Source: Phytohabitans suffuscus (GTDB taxonomy: Bacteria > Actinomycetota > Actinomycetes > Mycobacteriales > Micromonosporaceae). From it: a stretch of DNA of 64,000 bases. Below are positions 36,009 to 46,328 of this stretch, piece by piece (the first letter of the stretch is position 1; each line of letters opens with the position of its first letter). The DNA is taken from assembly GCF_011764565.1 (NCBI RefSeq), contig NZ_AP022871.1:6634320-6698319 (forward strand), in the 5' to 3' direction. The position numbers and the translations under genes are program-made. The notes beneath the pieces are model-generated. The model was not told the DNA's origin and did no database searches. It was given only the letters and a program-made list of their open reading frames with translations.

Positions 36009-37181
36009 TTGAGGCAGAAGCTCGCGCGGGCGTTCGGTGGCATCGCCATCGCCGCGCTCGTATTCGGTGGCGCCGCTTGCCAGGCCGGGGAAGACGACGG
36101 CGCGGACAGCGGTAGCGGTAGCAACGCCGCGTGTGGCATGAAGATCGGCTTCTTCGGCGCGCTGACCGGTGACGCGGCCGGTCTGGGTATTCACATGCGC
36201 AATGGCACCAAGCTCGCCATTGACCAGTACAACAAGGACAACGCCGACTGCACCGCCGAGCTGGTCGAGTACGACTCGCAGGGCGACCCGGCCAAGGCCC
36301 CGGCCCTGGCGACGCAGGCGGTCGGCGACCAGAAGGTGATCGCGATCATCGGCCCGGCGTTCTCCGGCGAGTCCGAGGTCGCGGACCCGATCTTCCAGTC
36401 GGGCAACCTGCCCACCATCAGCCCGTCGGCGACCCGCCCCAGCCTGAGCGAAAAGGGCTGGAGCGTGTTCCACCGCGGCGTCGGCAACGACACCTCGCAG
36501 GGTCCGGCCGCCGGCCGCTACCTCAAGAACGTGCTGAAGGCGGAGAAGGTCTACGTCGTCGACGACCAGTCGGCGTACGGCGCGGGTCTGGCCGACGAGG
36601 TCAAGAAGGTCATCGGCACGCCGGTCGGTGAGGACAAGGTCCAGGTCAAGCAGACCAACTTCTCCGCGGTGGTCACGAAGATCCGCAACTCGGGCGCCAC
36701 GGCGCTGTTCTTCGGTGGCTACTACACCGAGGCCGGCCTGCTGCTCAAGCAGCTCAAGGGCGCCGGCTGGACCGGCACGATGGTCGCCGGCGACGGCGTC
36801 AACGACGCCAACTTCATCACCGTCGCCGGCCAGGCCGTCGCCGAGGGCACGATCCTGACCTGCCCGTGCGCGCCGGCGACGGCCGCCAAGGGCACGTTCG
36901 TGACCGACTACAAGACCGCGTTCGACAACGCCGAGCCGGGCACCTACGCGGACGTGTCGTACGACGTCACCAAGATCGTGCTTGAGGGTCTGAAGGACGG
37001 CAAGGCCACGCGTGCCGACATGCTGTCCTGGATCAAGGCCTACAACAAGGCGGGTACGGCCACGGGTGTGACCTACAAGTTCGAGAGCAACGGCGAGCTT
37101 GACCCCACCCAGGTCGTCGTCTGGGCGTTCAAGGTAGAAGCCGGGAAGGTTGTTCCGGACGTGGAGATCCCGAAGGCCTGA
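36009..37181 (+). CDS. livK: Branched-chain amino-acid ABC transporter, substrate-binding lipoprotein
   Basis: 390 aa. TTG 36009 follows GGAGGAGGG at ~10 nt. Signal peptide MRQKLARAFGGIAIAALVFG with lipobox GAAC (Cys24), so a lipid-anchored extracellular protein. The mature part is a type I periplasmic-binding fold: MKIGFFGALTGDAAGLG at the start, VIAIIGPAFSGES and PTISPSATRPSLSE, ending with DPTQVVVWAFKVEAGKVVPD. It captures leucine/isoleucine/valine or related amino acids for the LivHMGF transporter encoded directly downstream. A strong hairpin between livK and livH probably raises binding-protein output over the membrane components. Confidence 0.92.
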   Translation: MRQKLARAFGGIAIAALVFGGAACQAGEDDGADSGSGSNAACGMKIGFFGALTGDAAGLGIHMRNGTKLAIDQYNKDNADCTAELVEYDSQGDPAKAPALATQAVGDQKVIAIIGPAFSGESEVADPIFQSGNLPTISPSATRPSLSEKGWSVFHRGVGNDTSQGPAAGRYLKNVLKAEKVYVVDDQSAYGAGLADEVKKVIGTPVGEDKVQVKQTNFSAVVTKIRNSGATALFFGGYYTEAGLLLKQLKGAGWTGTMVAGDGVNDANFITVAGQAVAEGTILTCPCAPATAAKGTFVTDYKTAFDNAEPGTYADVSYDVTKIVLEGLKDGKATRADMLSWIKAYNKAGTATGVTYKFESNGELDPTQVVVWAFKVEAGKVVPDVEIPKA

Positions 37182-37209
37182 CGGCCGGTTCGGGTCACCG
37201 AGTCACGTG

Positions 37210-37243
37210 GGTGCGGCCGGGAGCAGGCGCTCCCGGCCGCACC
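37210..37243 (+). terminator. Hairpin between livK and livH (attenuator)
   Basis: GGTGCGGCCGGGAGC (37210-37224) and GCTCCCGGCCGCACC (37229-37243) form a perfect 15-bp GC stem with a 4-nt loop AGGC. No T-tract follows, so it is more likely a partial terminator or mRNA stabiliser of the livK 3' end than a full stop. It lies in the 128-bp gap inside an otherwise overlapping operon. Confidence 0.6.
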
Positions 37244-37309
37244 TGACTATGCACACGACTTTTCGCTGCTGGCAGCACTTCCCTGGCGGCATTTCCCCTG
37301 GAGCACTAC

Positions 37310-38277
37310 TTGGACTTCGACGGCTTGGTGCGGGACTTCCCGGACCTGACCACCACGGGCCTTGAGCAGGGCGCCATCTACGCGCTCGTCGCCCTGGGCT
37401 ACACGCTGGTGTACGGTGTCCTGCGCCTCATCAACTTCGCGCACTCCGAGGTCTTCATGATCGGCACGGTTGCCGCTCTGGGGACCTGGCAGGTGATGGG
37501 TTACAACCAGAACTCATCGGTCAACGGGATCGGGATCATCCTGCTCCTCCTCCTAGCCGGTCTGGCGGCCGCCGTGGTGGCCTCCACACTGACCGCGGTC
37601 GCGGTGGAACGGGTGGCCTACCGGCCGCTCCGCCGCCGCAACGCCCCACCTCTGGCGTTCCTGATCACCGCGATCGGCGCGTCGTTCGTCCTCTTCGAGG
37701 CGGTCGGCCTCTTCAGCGACGACCTTGGCATCGGCGGCCAGCGGACCCCGTTCGGCATGGTCGACGTGATGCAGAGCGAGACCCTGGTGAGCATCGGCGG
37801 CTGGGACATCACCAACACGCAGCTGTTGGTGATCCTTTCGGCGATCGGCATGCTGGTCGCCCTCGACCTCTTCATCAACCGCAGCCGCCTCGGCCGGGGT
37901 ATCCGCGCGGTGGCCCAGGACCCCGACACCGCCGCCCTCATGGGTGTCAACAAGGACCGGGTCATCCTGCTCGTCTTCGTGCTCGGCGGCATCATGGCCG
38001 GCGCCGCCGCGCTGCTCTGGAACGTCACCTACGCCTTCAGCCGCTTCGACGTCGGCTTCCTGATCGGCCTGAAGGCGTTCTCCGCGGCGGTGCTGGGCGG
38101 TATCGGCAACCTGCGCGGTGCGCTCGTCGGCGGCCTGCTGCTCGGCGTGGTGGAAAACTACGCTTCCGGATTGTTCGGCGGCGAGTGGAAGGACTTCACC
38201 GGCTTCGTCGTGCTCATCGTGCTGCTGATGTTCCGCCCCACGGGCCTGCTGGGCGAGTCGCTCGGGAGGGCTCGGGC

Positions 38278-38281
<4 letters not shown>
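37310..38281 (+). CDS. livH: Branched-chain amino-acid ABC transporter permease LivH
   Basis: 323 aa from TTG 37310 (GGAG upstream). Eight or so membrane helices, with the family signatures GAIYALVALGYTLVYGVLRL near the N terminus, INFAHSEVFMIG, RGIRAVAQDPDTAALMGVNK (the cytoplasmic coupling loop) and SAAVLGGIGNLRGALVGGLL. It forms the transmembrane channel together with LivM. The stop overlaps the livM start (ATGA), implying coupled translation. Confidence 0.93.
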
Positions 38282-39410
<1,129 letters not shown>

Positions 39411-39414
<4 letters not shown>

Positions 39415-40241
39415 CCGACACCGCAGACAAGGCGCCGGACACCACGGCCACCGACACCCCGCCGCCGCAGCGGGAGGCGCTGCTCGAGGTCGACCACGTC
39501 ACGCTCCGCTTCGGTGGCGTGGTCGCCCTCAACGACGTCAACTTCACGCTGTACAAGGGCGAGATCCTGGGCCTGATCGGTCCCAACGGCGCCGGCAAGA
39601 CCACCTGCTTCAACGCGATGACCGGTGTCTACACGCCGACGCAGGGGGAGATCCGGTTCAGGGGCGAGCGGGTCAGCGGCCGGGCCCGGCACAAGATCAC
39701 GCAGCTGGGTATCGCCCGCACGTTCCAGAACATCCGGCTCTTCCCCGAGATGACCGCGCTGGAGAACGTCATGGTCGGTGCCGACGCGCACCACAAGACC
39801 AGCGTGCCCTCGGCGCTGTTCCGGCTGCCGCGGTTCTGGAAGGAGGAGCGCAGCGGGCGCGACCGGGCGCACGACCTGCTCCGCTTCGTGAGCATCGAGC
39901 GCCCCGGCGAGCTGGCCCGCAACCTGTCGTACGGCGAGCAGCGGCGACTGGAGATCGCTCGGGCGCTGGCCACCAGCCCGACGCTGCTCTGCCTCGACGA
40001 GCCGGCCGCCGGCTTCAACCCGGCGGAGAAGGACGCGCTGCTCAAGCTCATCCGCAAGATCCGCGACACCGGCGTCACGGTGCTGCTGATCGAGCACGAC
40101 ATGCGGCTGGTCATGGGTGTCACCGACCGGATCGTGGTGCTGGAGTTCGGCAAGAAGATCGCCGAGGGCCTGCCCGCCGAGGTCCGCGACAACCCGGCCG
40201 TCATCGCCGCGTACCTGGGAGTGCCGACCGATGCTGCTTGA
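39411..40241 (+). CDS. livG: Branched-chain amino-acid ABC transporter ATPase LivG
   Basis: 276 aa from ATG 39411 (4-bp overlap with livM). A ~25-residue acidic/Pro-Thr N-terminal extension, then Walker A GPNGAGKTT, Q-loop IARTFQNIRLF, signature LSYGEQRRLEIARAL, Walker B LLCLDEPAAG and switch His in LLIEHDM. The LivG family insert between Q-loop and signature (HHKTSVPSALFRLPRF) is present. Hydrolyses ATP on the cytoplasmic face in a heterodimer with LivF. Confidence 0.93.
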
Positions 40242-40941
40242 GATCGAAAACCTGACCCTGCTGTACGGGCGCATCCAGGCCCTGCACGGGATCAGCCTGC
40301 ACGTCAACGAGGGCGAGGTGGTCGCGCTCATCGGGGCCAACGGTGCCGGCAAGACCACCACCATGCGCGCCATCTCCGGCCTCCGCCCGGTGGCGAGCGG
40401 CAAGATCATCTTCGACGGTCACGACGTCACGAAGGTGCGCGCCGACCTGCGGGTGATCCGGGGCATCGGCCAGGCGCCCGAGGGCCGGGGCGTGTTCCCG
40501 GGCATGACGGTGCAGGAAAACCTGGAGATGGGGGCGTACAGCCGGCGCGACCGGGCCGGCATCGCGCAGGACCTGGCGATGGTCTTCGACCTGTTCCCGC
40601 GCCTCAGGGAGCGGCAGCGCCAGGCCGGCGGCACGCTCTCCGGCGGCGAGCAGCAGATGCTGGCGGTGGGGCGGGCGATGATGACCCGGCCCAAGCTGCT
40701 GCTGCTCGACGAGCCCTCGATGGGGCTGGCGCCGATGCTGATCCAGCAGATCTTCGAGATCATCACGCGGATCAACGAGCAGGGCACCACGGTGCTGCTC
40801 GTGGAGCAGAACGCCCAGCAGGCGCTCTCCCGGGCACACCGCGGCTACGTGCTGGAGACCGGCTCGATCGTGAAGGAGGGCAGCGGACAGGAGCTCCTCC
40901 ACGACCCGGCGGTCAAGGAGGCGTACCTGGGCGTCGCCTGA
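40231..40941 (+). CDS. livF: Branched-chain amino-acid ABC transporter ATPase LivF
   Basis: 236 aa from ATG 40231, overlapping livG by 11 bp. Walker A GANGAGKTT, GIGQAPEGRGVFPGMTVQEN typical of LivF, signature LSGGEQQMLAVGRAM, Walker B LLLLDEPSMGLAP and His-less switch LLVEQNAQQAL, where Gln/Asn replaces the LivG histidine context as usual in this family. Last gene of the operon; a large hairpin follows at 40951-41007. Confidence 0.93.
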   Translation: MLLEIENLTLLYGRIQALHGISLHVNEGEVVALIGANGAGKTTTMRAISGLRPVASGKIIFDGHDVTKVRADLRVIRGIGQAPEGRGVFPGMTVQENLEMGAYSRRDRAGIAQDLAMVFDLFPRLRERQRQAGGTLSGGEQQMLAVGRAMMTRPKLLLLDEPSMGLAPMLIQQIFEIITRINEQGTTVLLVEQNAQQALSRAHRGYVLETGSIVKEGSGQELLHDPAVKEAYLGVA

Positions 40942-40950
40942 CGGTTTCCT

Positions 40951-41007
40951 GGGGCCTGTCTCGGAGGACTCGCCGGCGTGGCCCGGCGAGGACCCGCGGC
41001 AGGCCCC
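40951..41007 (+). terminator. Terminator-like nested hairpin after livF
   Basis: GGGGCCTG (40951-40958) pairs with CAGGCCCC (41000-41007), and inside it CTCGCCGG (40969-40976) pairs with CCGGCGAG (40983-40990). The position just after the livF stop fits transcription termination, although A rather than T residues follow on the coding strand. Confidence 0.6.
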
Positions 41008-41100
41008 AAAAACGATCTACCCCGAGAGCTTGAGCTGTCCGCGGTGCTCCCGGCCGGCGTCGCATGCGACGCTTCGGGGTGAGCCGGCGTATCGCGCGGG

Positions 41101-41154
41101 GTGAGGCCGCGGGAGCGACGGTCCGGACCACGACGGGCGTCGCGGCAGCTCAAA
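41101..41154 (-). repeat. Dispersed intergenic repeat, copy A
   Basis: Read on the minus strand it begins TTTGAGCTGCCGCGACGCCC and contains GTGGTCCGGACCGTCGCTCC and CGCGGCCTCAC. The same element occurs at 44922-44980 and 47191-47246 in the opposite orientation and as a shortened copy at 47518-47551. The core GGTCCGGACC is palindromic. It lies between livF and the convergent methyltransferase gene. Confidence 0.65.
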
Positions 41155-41197
41155 TCCTCGGTCGGGATCTGACGCCCCGGGGCGTGCGGCGCGGGCG

Positions 41198-41989
41198 TCA
41201 GGGCTTGCGGCCCACGCCCGCGAACGAGGGGACCATCTCGGTGACCTCGCCGTCGGCGCGCCACTTGGCCGGGTCGACGAGGCCCGGCTCGACGAGCTCC
41301 AGCCCCTCGAAGAAGGCGGCGATCTGGTCGCGGTCACGCAGCGCCACCGCGTTCGCCCGGGTGTAGCGGTCGGCGACCTCCTGCTGCTCGGGGGTCACGT
41401 CGGGGATCGTGGCCACCTGGGAGATCCCGATGTAGCTGCCGGGGGCGATCGCGTCGCGCAGCCGGGCCAGGATGCCGGCGGGGTCGGCCTCGTCGGGCAC
41501 GAAGTGCAGCACCGCGACGATCAGCACGGCGACCGGCTGGGTGAAGTCGAGCGCGCCGGTGACCCGCGGGTCCTTCAGGATCGACTCGGGGTCGCGGATG
41601 TCGGCCTGGACCACCGTCACCCGCTCGTCGCCCTCGACGATGGCGACGCTGTGCGCCACCGCGACCGGGTCGGCGTCGACGTAGACCACCCTGGCGTCCG
41701 GCGCGACGCGGTGCGCGGCCTCGTGCACGTTACCCACCGTGGGGATGCCGGAGCCGAGGTCGAGGAACTGGCGGATGCCGGCACCGGCCAGGTACTCCAC
41801 CGCGCGGCGCAGGAAGCCGCGGTTGGCGTGGGCGGCCAGGCGGATCTGCGGGCCGACCGCGAGCACCTGCTCGGCCATCTGCCGGTCGATGGCGAAGTTG
41901 TGCAGGCCCCCGAGCATGTAGTCGTAGATCCGCGCGGTGCTCGGACGCTCGAGATCGACCTCGGGTGGTGCCCAAGCCGGCCGGTCCAT
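41198..41989 (-). CDS. SAM-dependent methyltransferase, DUF574/PF04672 type
   Basis: 263 aa, ATG 41989 with AGGAGG 6 nt upstream. The N-terminal signature RPSTARIYDYMLGGLHNFAI (substrate-side motif of this actinobacterial family) is followed by the SAM-binding motif FLDLGSGIPTVGNVHE, the acidic strand VVYVDADPVAVAHS, and ADIRDPESIL. The C-terminal GVGRKP end is typical. Members are abundant in Actinomycetes and their substrates are mostly unknown. Convergent with the liv operon and divergent from polA. Confidence 0.88.
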   Translation of the reverse strand: MDRPAWAPPEVDLERPSTARIYDYMLGGLHNFAIDRQMAEQVLAVGPQIRLAAHANRGFLRRAVEYLAGAGIRQFLDLGSGIPTVGNVHEAAHRVAPDARVVYVDADPVAVAHSVAIVEGDERVTVVQADIRDPESILKDPRVTGALDFTQPVAVLIVAVLHFVPDEADPAGILARLRDAIAPGSYIGISQVATIPDVTPEQQEVADRYTRANAVALRDRDQIAAFFEGLELVEPGLVDPAKWRADGEVTEMVPSFAGVGRKP

Positions 41990-42099
41990 CGCTCGCCTCC
42001 TCGACTGTGTGTCCTTCGGCGCCTCACCTTACGGGCTCGACGCGAGCCCGCGCGTGCCCGTTCCGGGAGTGTCGGGGGAGCGGGCTAGAGTCGCTTTCT

Positions 42100-44790
42100 G
42101 TGACAGAGTCAACGCCGCGCCTGCTCCTGCTCGACGGGCATTCGCTCGCATACCGGGCGTTCTTCGCCCTGCCCGTGGAAAACTTCTCGACGGCCACCGG
42201 GCAGCCGACCAACGCGGTCTTCGGCTTCACGTCAATGCTGATCAACATGCTGCGCGACGAGCGGCCGACCCACATCATCGTGTCGTTCGACGTGTCGCGG
42301 CAGTCGTTCCGCACCGAGCGGTACGCGGAGTACAAGGCCGGCCGCTCCGAGACGCCGGCGCCGTTCCAGGGGCAGGTGAGCCTCGTCAAGGAGGTGCTCG
42401 CCGCGCTGCGCATCCCGATCGTGGAGAAGCCGGGCTACGAGGCCGACGACGTGATCGGCACGCTCACCAAGCGGGCCCGCGAGGCCGGCATGGAGGTGGT
42501 GATCAGCACCGGCGACCGCGACGCGTTCCAGCTCGTCGAGGAGCACGTGACGGTGCTCTACCCGGTGCGCGGCGTCTCCGAGGTGTGGCGGATGGACCCG
42601 GCGGCGGTCGAGGCGAAGTACTTCGTGCCGCCCGCGCGCTACCGCGACAAGGCCGCGCTGGTCGGCGAGACCAGCGACAACCTGCCCGGCGTGCCCGGCG
42701 TCGGCGACAAGACCGCGGCCAAGTGGATCAAGGAGTACGGCGGCCTCGACGGCGTCGTCGCCAACGCCGACAAGATCAAGGGCAAGGCCGGCGACAACCT
42801 GCGCGCCCACCTGGCCGACGTCATGCGCAACTACGAAATCAACGAGCTCGTCTGCGACCTGGAGCTGCCGCTGCGCCCCGAAGACGCGCGCTGGCCCGGG
42901 TGGGACCGCGAGGCGGTGCACCAGGTCTTCGACGCGCTCGAGTTCCGGGTGCTGCGCGAGCGGCTGTACCAGTACCTCGACGCCGTCGAGCCGGAGGCCG
43001 AGGCCGGGTTCGAGCTCGACGGCTCGGTGCTGGCCGGCGGTCAGGTCGCCGGCTGGCTGGAGTCGTACGCGCCGGTCGGCTCCCCGCTGGGCGTCGCCGT
43101 CGCCGGGCGGTTCGGCCGCGGCACCGGCGAGCTGACCGGCGTCGCGCTGGCCAACTCCGAGGGCCAGGCCGGCTGGTTCGACCCGACCGAGCTGGACGAG
43201 GGCGACGAGGCGGCGGTGGGCGCCTGGCTCGCCGACGCCAAGCGGCCCAAGGTGATCCACGACAGCAAGCCGGCGCTGCTCGCGTTGCAGGCCCGGGGTT
43301 GGGAGCTGCGCGGCGTCACCCGCGACACCGCGATCGCCGCCTACCTCGCCCGCCCCGACCAGCGCACGTACGACCTGACCGACCTCGCCCTGCGCTACCT
43401 GCACCGCGAGCTGCGGGTCGACGCCCCGGACAACGGCCAGCTCACGTTCGAGGGGCTGGGCGGCGACAGCGAGGCGGTCGAGCAGAACCTGATGCTCCGC
43501 GCCCGCGCCACCCTCGACCTCGCCGACGCCATCGACGCCGAGCTGTCCCGTGACGGTGAGCTGTCCGCGCGGCTGATGGCCGACGTGGAGCTGCCGCTGG
43601 TCGAGGTGCTGGCGCAGATGGAGCGCACCGGCATCACCGCCGACACCGACTACCTGTCCGACCTGGAGAGCAACTTCGCGGCCGAGGTCAAGGCGGCCGC
43701 CCAGGCGGCGTACGCGGTGGTGGGCCGGGAGTTCAACCTCGGCTCGCCCAAGCAGCTCCAGGAGATCCTCTTCGGCGAGCTCGACCTGCCCAAGACCAAG
43801 CGGATCAAGAGCGGCTACACCACCGACGCCGACGCGCTGCAGGGGCTCTTCGCGCAGACCGGCCACCCGCTGCTGGAGCACCTGCTGCGCCACCGCGACG
43901 TGGCCAAGCTCAAGTCGACGGTCGACGGCCTGCTCAAGTCGGTCTCCGACGACGGCCGCATCCACACGACGTACTTCCAGACGGTCGCGGCGACCGGCCG
44001 GCTCTCGTCCACCGACCCCAACCTGCAGAACATCCCGATCCGCACCGCCGAGGGGCGGCGCATCCGGCGGGCGTTCGTGGTGGGCGGCGGGTTCGAGTGC
44101 CTGATGAGCGCCGACTACAGCCAGATCGAGATGCGGATCATGGCCGACCTGTCCAAGGACGAGGCGCTGATCCAGGCGTTCAACTCCGGCGCCGACTTCC
44201 ACGCGGCCACCGCCTCGTCGGTCTTCACCCTCCCGATCGAAGACGTCACCGCCGACCACCGTCGCAAGATCAAGGCGATGAACTACGGCCTGGCGTACGG
44301 GCTGTCGGTGTACGGCCTGTCCCAGCAGCTCAACATCCCGACCGACGAAGCCCGCGCGCTGATGGACGAGTACTTCGAGCGCTTCGGCGGCGTCCGCGAC
44401 TACCTGCAGGCCGTGGTGGCGCAGGCCCGGCAGGACGGCTACACGCAGACGATCCTGGGCCGCCGGCGCTACCTGCCCGACCTGATCAGCGACAACCGCC
44501 AGCGCCGCGAGATGGCCGAGCGCATGGCCCTCAACGCCCCGATCCAGGGCTCGGCCGCCGACATCATCAAGGTCGCCATGCTCCACGTCGACCGCGCGAT
44601 CCGCGAGCGGGGCCTGCGCTCGCGCATGCTGCTCCAGGTGCACGACGAGCTGGTCTTCGAGGTGGCGCGGGGGGAGCGCGAGGCGATGGAGGCCCTGGTC
44701 CGGCGCGAGATGGGCAACGCCCACCCGCTGTCGGTGCCGCTGGAGGTCTCGGTCGGCGTCGGCCAGGACTGGAACAGCGCCGACCACTGA
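42100..44790 (+). CDS. polA: DNA polymerase I
   Basis: 896 aa from GTG 42100; longer in-frame readings run into the divergent methyltransferase gene. The 5'-3' exonuclease domain (residues ~1-300) has LLLLDGHSLAYRAFFALP and VISTGDRDAFQLV. The 3'-5' exonuclease domain (~310-480) lacks the DxE metal ligands and should be inactive, as in other actinobacterial and Taq enzymes. Polymerase motifs: A in SADYSQIEMRIMADLS, B (O-helix) in RRKIKAMNYGLAYGLS with Tyr at the Phe762/Phe667 position, and C in LQVHDELVFE. Functions in repair and Okazaki fragment processing. Confidence 0.96.
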   Translation: MTESTPRLLLLDGHSLAYRAFFALPVENFSTATGQPTNAVFGFTSMLINMLRDERPTHIIVSFDVSRQSFRTERYAEYKAGRSETPAPFQGQVSLVKEVLAALRIPIVEKPGYEADDVIGTLTKRAREAGMEVVISTGDRDAFQLVEEHVTVLYPVRGVSEVWRMDPAAVEAKYFVPPARYRDKAALVGETSDNLPGVPGVGDKTAAKWIKEYGGLDGVVANADKIKGKAGDNLRAHLADVMRNYEINELVCDLELPLRPEDARWPGWDREAVHQVFDALEFRVLRERLYQYLDAVEPEAEAGFELDGSVLAGGQVAGWLESYAPVGSPLGVAVAGRFGRGTGELTGVALANSEGQAGWFDPTELDEGDEAAVGAWLADAKRPKVIHDSKPALLALQARGWELRGVTRDTAIAAYLARPDQRTYDLTDLALRYLHRELRVDAPDNGQLTFEGLGGDSEAVEQNLMLRARATLDLADAIDAELSRDGELSARLMADVELPLVEVLAQMERTGITADTDYLSDLESNFAAEVKAAAQAAYAVVGREFNLGSPKQLQEILFGELDLPKTKRIKSGYTTDADALQGLFAQTGHPLLEHLLRHRDVAKLKSTVDGLLKSVSDDGRIHTTYFQTVAATGRLSSTDPNLQNIPIRTAEGRRIRRAFVVGGGFECLMSADYSQIEMRIMADLSKDEALIQAFNSGADFHAATASSVFTLPIEDVTADHRRKIKAMNYGLAYGLSVYGLSQQLNIPTDEARALMDEYFERFGGVRDYLQAVVAQARQDGYTQTILGRRRYLPDLISDNRQRREMAERMALNAPIQGSAADIIKVAMLHVDRAIRERGLRSRMLLQVHDELVFEVARGEREAMEALVRREMGNAHPLSVPLEVSVGVGQDWNSADH

Positions 44791-44921
44791 GCCCGGCCCC
44801 CGCCGCACCGGTCGCCGGCCCGGGGTCGCCCCGGCCGCCCGCGGACCGGAATGACCGGCGGTGCGGTCACTCGTGAGAAGTGCTCACGAGGGGGTGATCG
44901 CACGAGTGAGTTCGATTTTCC

Positions 44922-44980
44922 GAGCTACCGCGACGTCCGCGGTGGTCCGGACCGTCGCTCCCGCGGCCTCACCCTCCGCG
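44922..44980 (+). repeat. Dispersed intergenic repeat, copy B
   Basis: Begins GAGCTACCGCGACGTCCGC, then GGTGGTCCGGACCGTCGCTC and CCGCGGCCTCACCCTCCGCG. Plus-strand orientation, opposite to copy A. Close match to copies at 41101-41154 (A) and 47191-47246 (C). Confidence 0.65.
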
Positions 44981-45205
44981 GTCCAAGACCCCTCCCGAGC
45001 CACCCACGACCCACCCCTCGCCTGCGAGGCCGCGCGGTCGCGGATCGTGGTATGAACCTGCCCCAGAGGGGCGGATCCGTACCACGATCCGTCGAAACCC
45101 CGATCCCCGCTCGCCACGGCGAGCGGACAAACCAGCGGAAAGCGCTGCGGGCGCGGATCGCTCGACGGACCCGAGAAGCTGGATCGGCTTCTTGAATGCG
45201 ATCTA

Positions 45206-45370
45206 GGGCGTGTTTCATAAGGGTCGGTCGGGCCGAGGCGAGGTCGAGGCGGCGTCCGGTGGTGCCGGGCGGAAGGTCGCATACCGGTGTTGTATGTGGC
45301 CTTTCGTCCGGTGCCGCTGGTCGTCGTCTGGGCCCGCCGCAGGCCGGGCATGCCCTTATGAAACACGCCC
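45206..45370. mobile_element. MITE, 165 bp, 18-bp terminal inverted repeats
   Basis: GGGCGTGTTTCATAAGGG (45206-45223) is repeated perfectly inverted at 45353-45370, flanked by TA at 45204-45205 and 45371-45372, consistent with TA target duplication. The interior is non-coding and itself roughly palindromic around ~45285 (AGGTCGCATAC and GTATGTGGCCT), so the whole can fold into a long hairpin. The terminal sequence GTGTTTCATAAGG resembles ends of IS5/IS630-type elements of Actinomycetes. No transposase inside: it would need one in trans. Confidence 0.8.
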
Positions 45371-45591
45371 TAGAGGGTTCAGGGCTCGTATTCGACCCTG
45401 AATCCTCTAGATCTCGAACTGCCCGGTCTATGCCGGGCTGCGCCCGTGCCGGCACTCGGGATCAGCGGCTCCCGAAGTGCCGGTTACAGCCCTTATATCC
45501 ATATTTGGGTGGTGGCCTATTTGCGCTTCGCCCTTATTACGGTGATCTGCCTATCTATGGTGAGGGGATCTAAGGAGGAAGCGAGGAAGTC

Positions 45592-46182
45592 ATGGCCACA
45601 ACAAGCGCGTCCCGCACGTGGGCGGTCGGCGGGCTCGTCTTCGCCGCCACCATGATGGTCCTGTTGGGGATCTGGGAGGTTTTCGTCGGTATCGCCGCGA
45701 TCGTCAACAACAACTTCTTCATCGTCGGCCCCGACTACACGTACAACATCAACACCACCGCCTGGGGCTGGGTCCACCTCGCCCTCGGCGCGCTGGTCGT
45801 CGTGGCAGGTTTCTTCCTGTTCACCGGCGCCACCTGGGCCCGAGCGGTCGGCATCGGCCTGGCCGCCCTGGTCGCGATCAACAACTTCATCTTCCTGCCG
45901 TACTACCCGCTCTGGTCGTTGACGATGATCGCGCTCGCGGTCTTCGTGGTCTGGGCGATGGCCACCGCGCGCACCAGCCGGCTCACCGAGTCCGGCGCCG
46001 GTGAGCGCTCCGGCTACTACACCGGCGGCGACGGCGGCGAACCCCGCCCGGCGCCGGACCGGTGGCCGACCAACCGCCAGACGGTCGGCCAGCACCGCAG
46101 CGACCAGCCGGCGACCACGAACGGGATGCCGTCCAAGGCCGCCGAGCAGGTCAGCGAGCAGCGGCCGATGGGTCGCGGCTGA
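45592..46182 (+). CDS. Four-helix integral membrane protein (DUF7144-like)
   Basis: 196 aa, ATG 45592 preceded by GAGGAA. Four hydrophobic helices at about 11-38, 58-78, 84-103 and 107-125, including AATMMVLLGIWEVFVGIAAI and INTTAWGWVHLALGALVVVA, the pattern of the actinobacterial DUF7144 family. The C-terminal ~65 residues are polar, Gly/Pro/Arg-rich and presumably cytoplasmic. Function unknown; it stands alone with its own AT-rich promoter region. Confidence 0.75.
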   Translation: MATTSASRTWAVGGLVFAATMMVLLGIWEVFVGIAAIVNNNFFIVGPDYTYNINTTAWGWVHLALGALVVVAGFFLFTGATWARAVGIGLAALVAINNFIFLPYYPLWSLTMIALAVFVVWAMATARTSRLTESGAGERSGYYTGGDGGEPRPAPDRWPTNRQTVGQHRSDQPATTNGMPSKAAEQVSEQRPMGRG

Positions 46183-46209
46183 GGCGGGGGCCTTCGCGCC
46201 CGGCGGTCC

Positions 46210-46328
46210 CCCTTCAGGGCCTTACACCGAGCCCTTCAGGGGGCCTTCACACCGAGCCTTTCAGGGGGCCTTCACACCGGCCCTTCAGGGGGCTTGACAC
46301 CGAGCCTTTCAGGGGCCTTCACACAGCA
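46210..46328. repeat. ~24-bp tandem repeat, five imperfect units
   Basis: Units of the form CCTTCAGGGGGCCTTCACAC plus CGAG start at about 46210, 46233, 46257, 46281 and 46305. The array overlaps the 3' end of the leftward methyltransferase gene, whose last residues (ERLGVKPPEGPV) are translated from it, so array length changes would alter the protein's C terminus. Confidence 0.7.

Larger units (their letters stand above)
44791..45591. other. Intergenic region with repeats between polA and membrane-protein gene
   Basis: No gene is convincing in these 800 bases. It holds dispersed-repeat copy B (44922-44980), a 165-bp MITE (45206-45370), and an AT-rich section (about 45490-45560) with TTATATCCATATTT and ATTACGGT that probably contains the promoter of the gene at 45592. 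The rest is unremarkable. Confidence 0.6.

Noticed and set aside
40231-40941. Possibility that livF/livG belong to a different ABC system than the permeases
   Set aside because: Start/stop overlaps and family signatures of LivG and LivF are unambiguous.
42232-44808. 858-codon open frame on the minus strand opposite polA
   Set aside because: It is the antisense of a clear polA gene and exists because third positions are G/C; no start signal or known domain.
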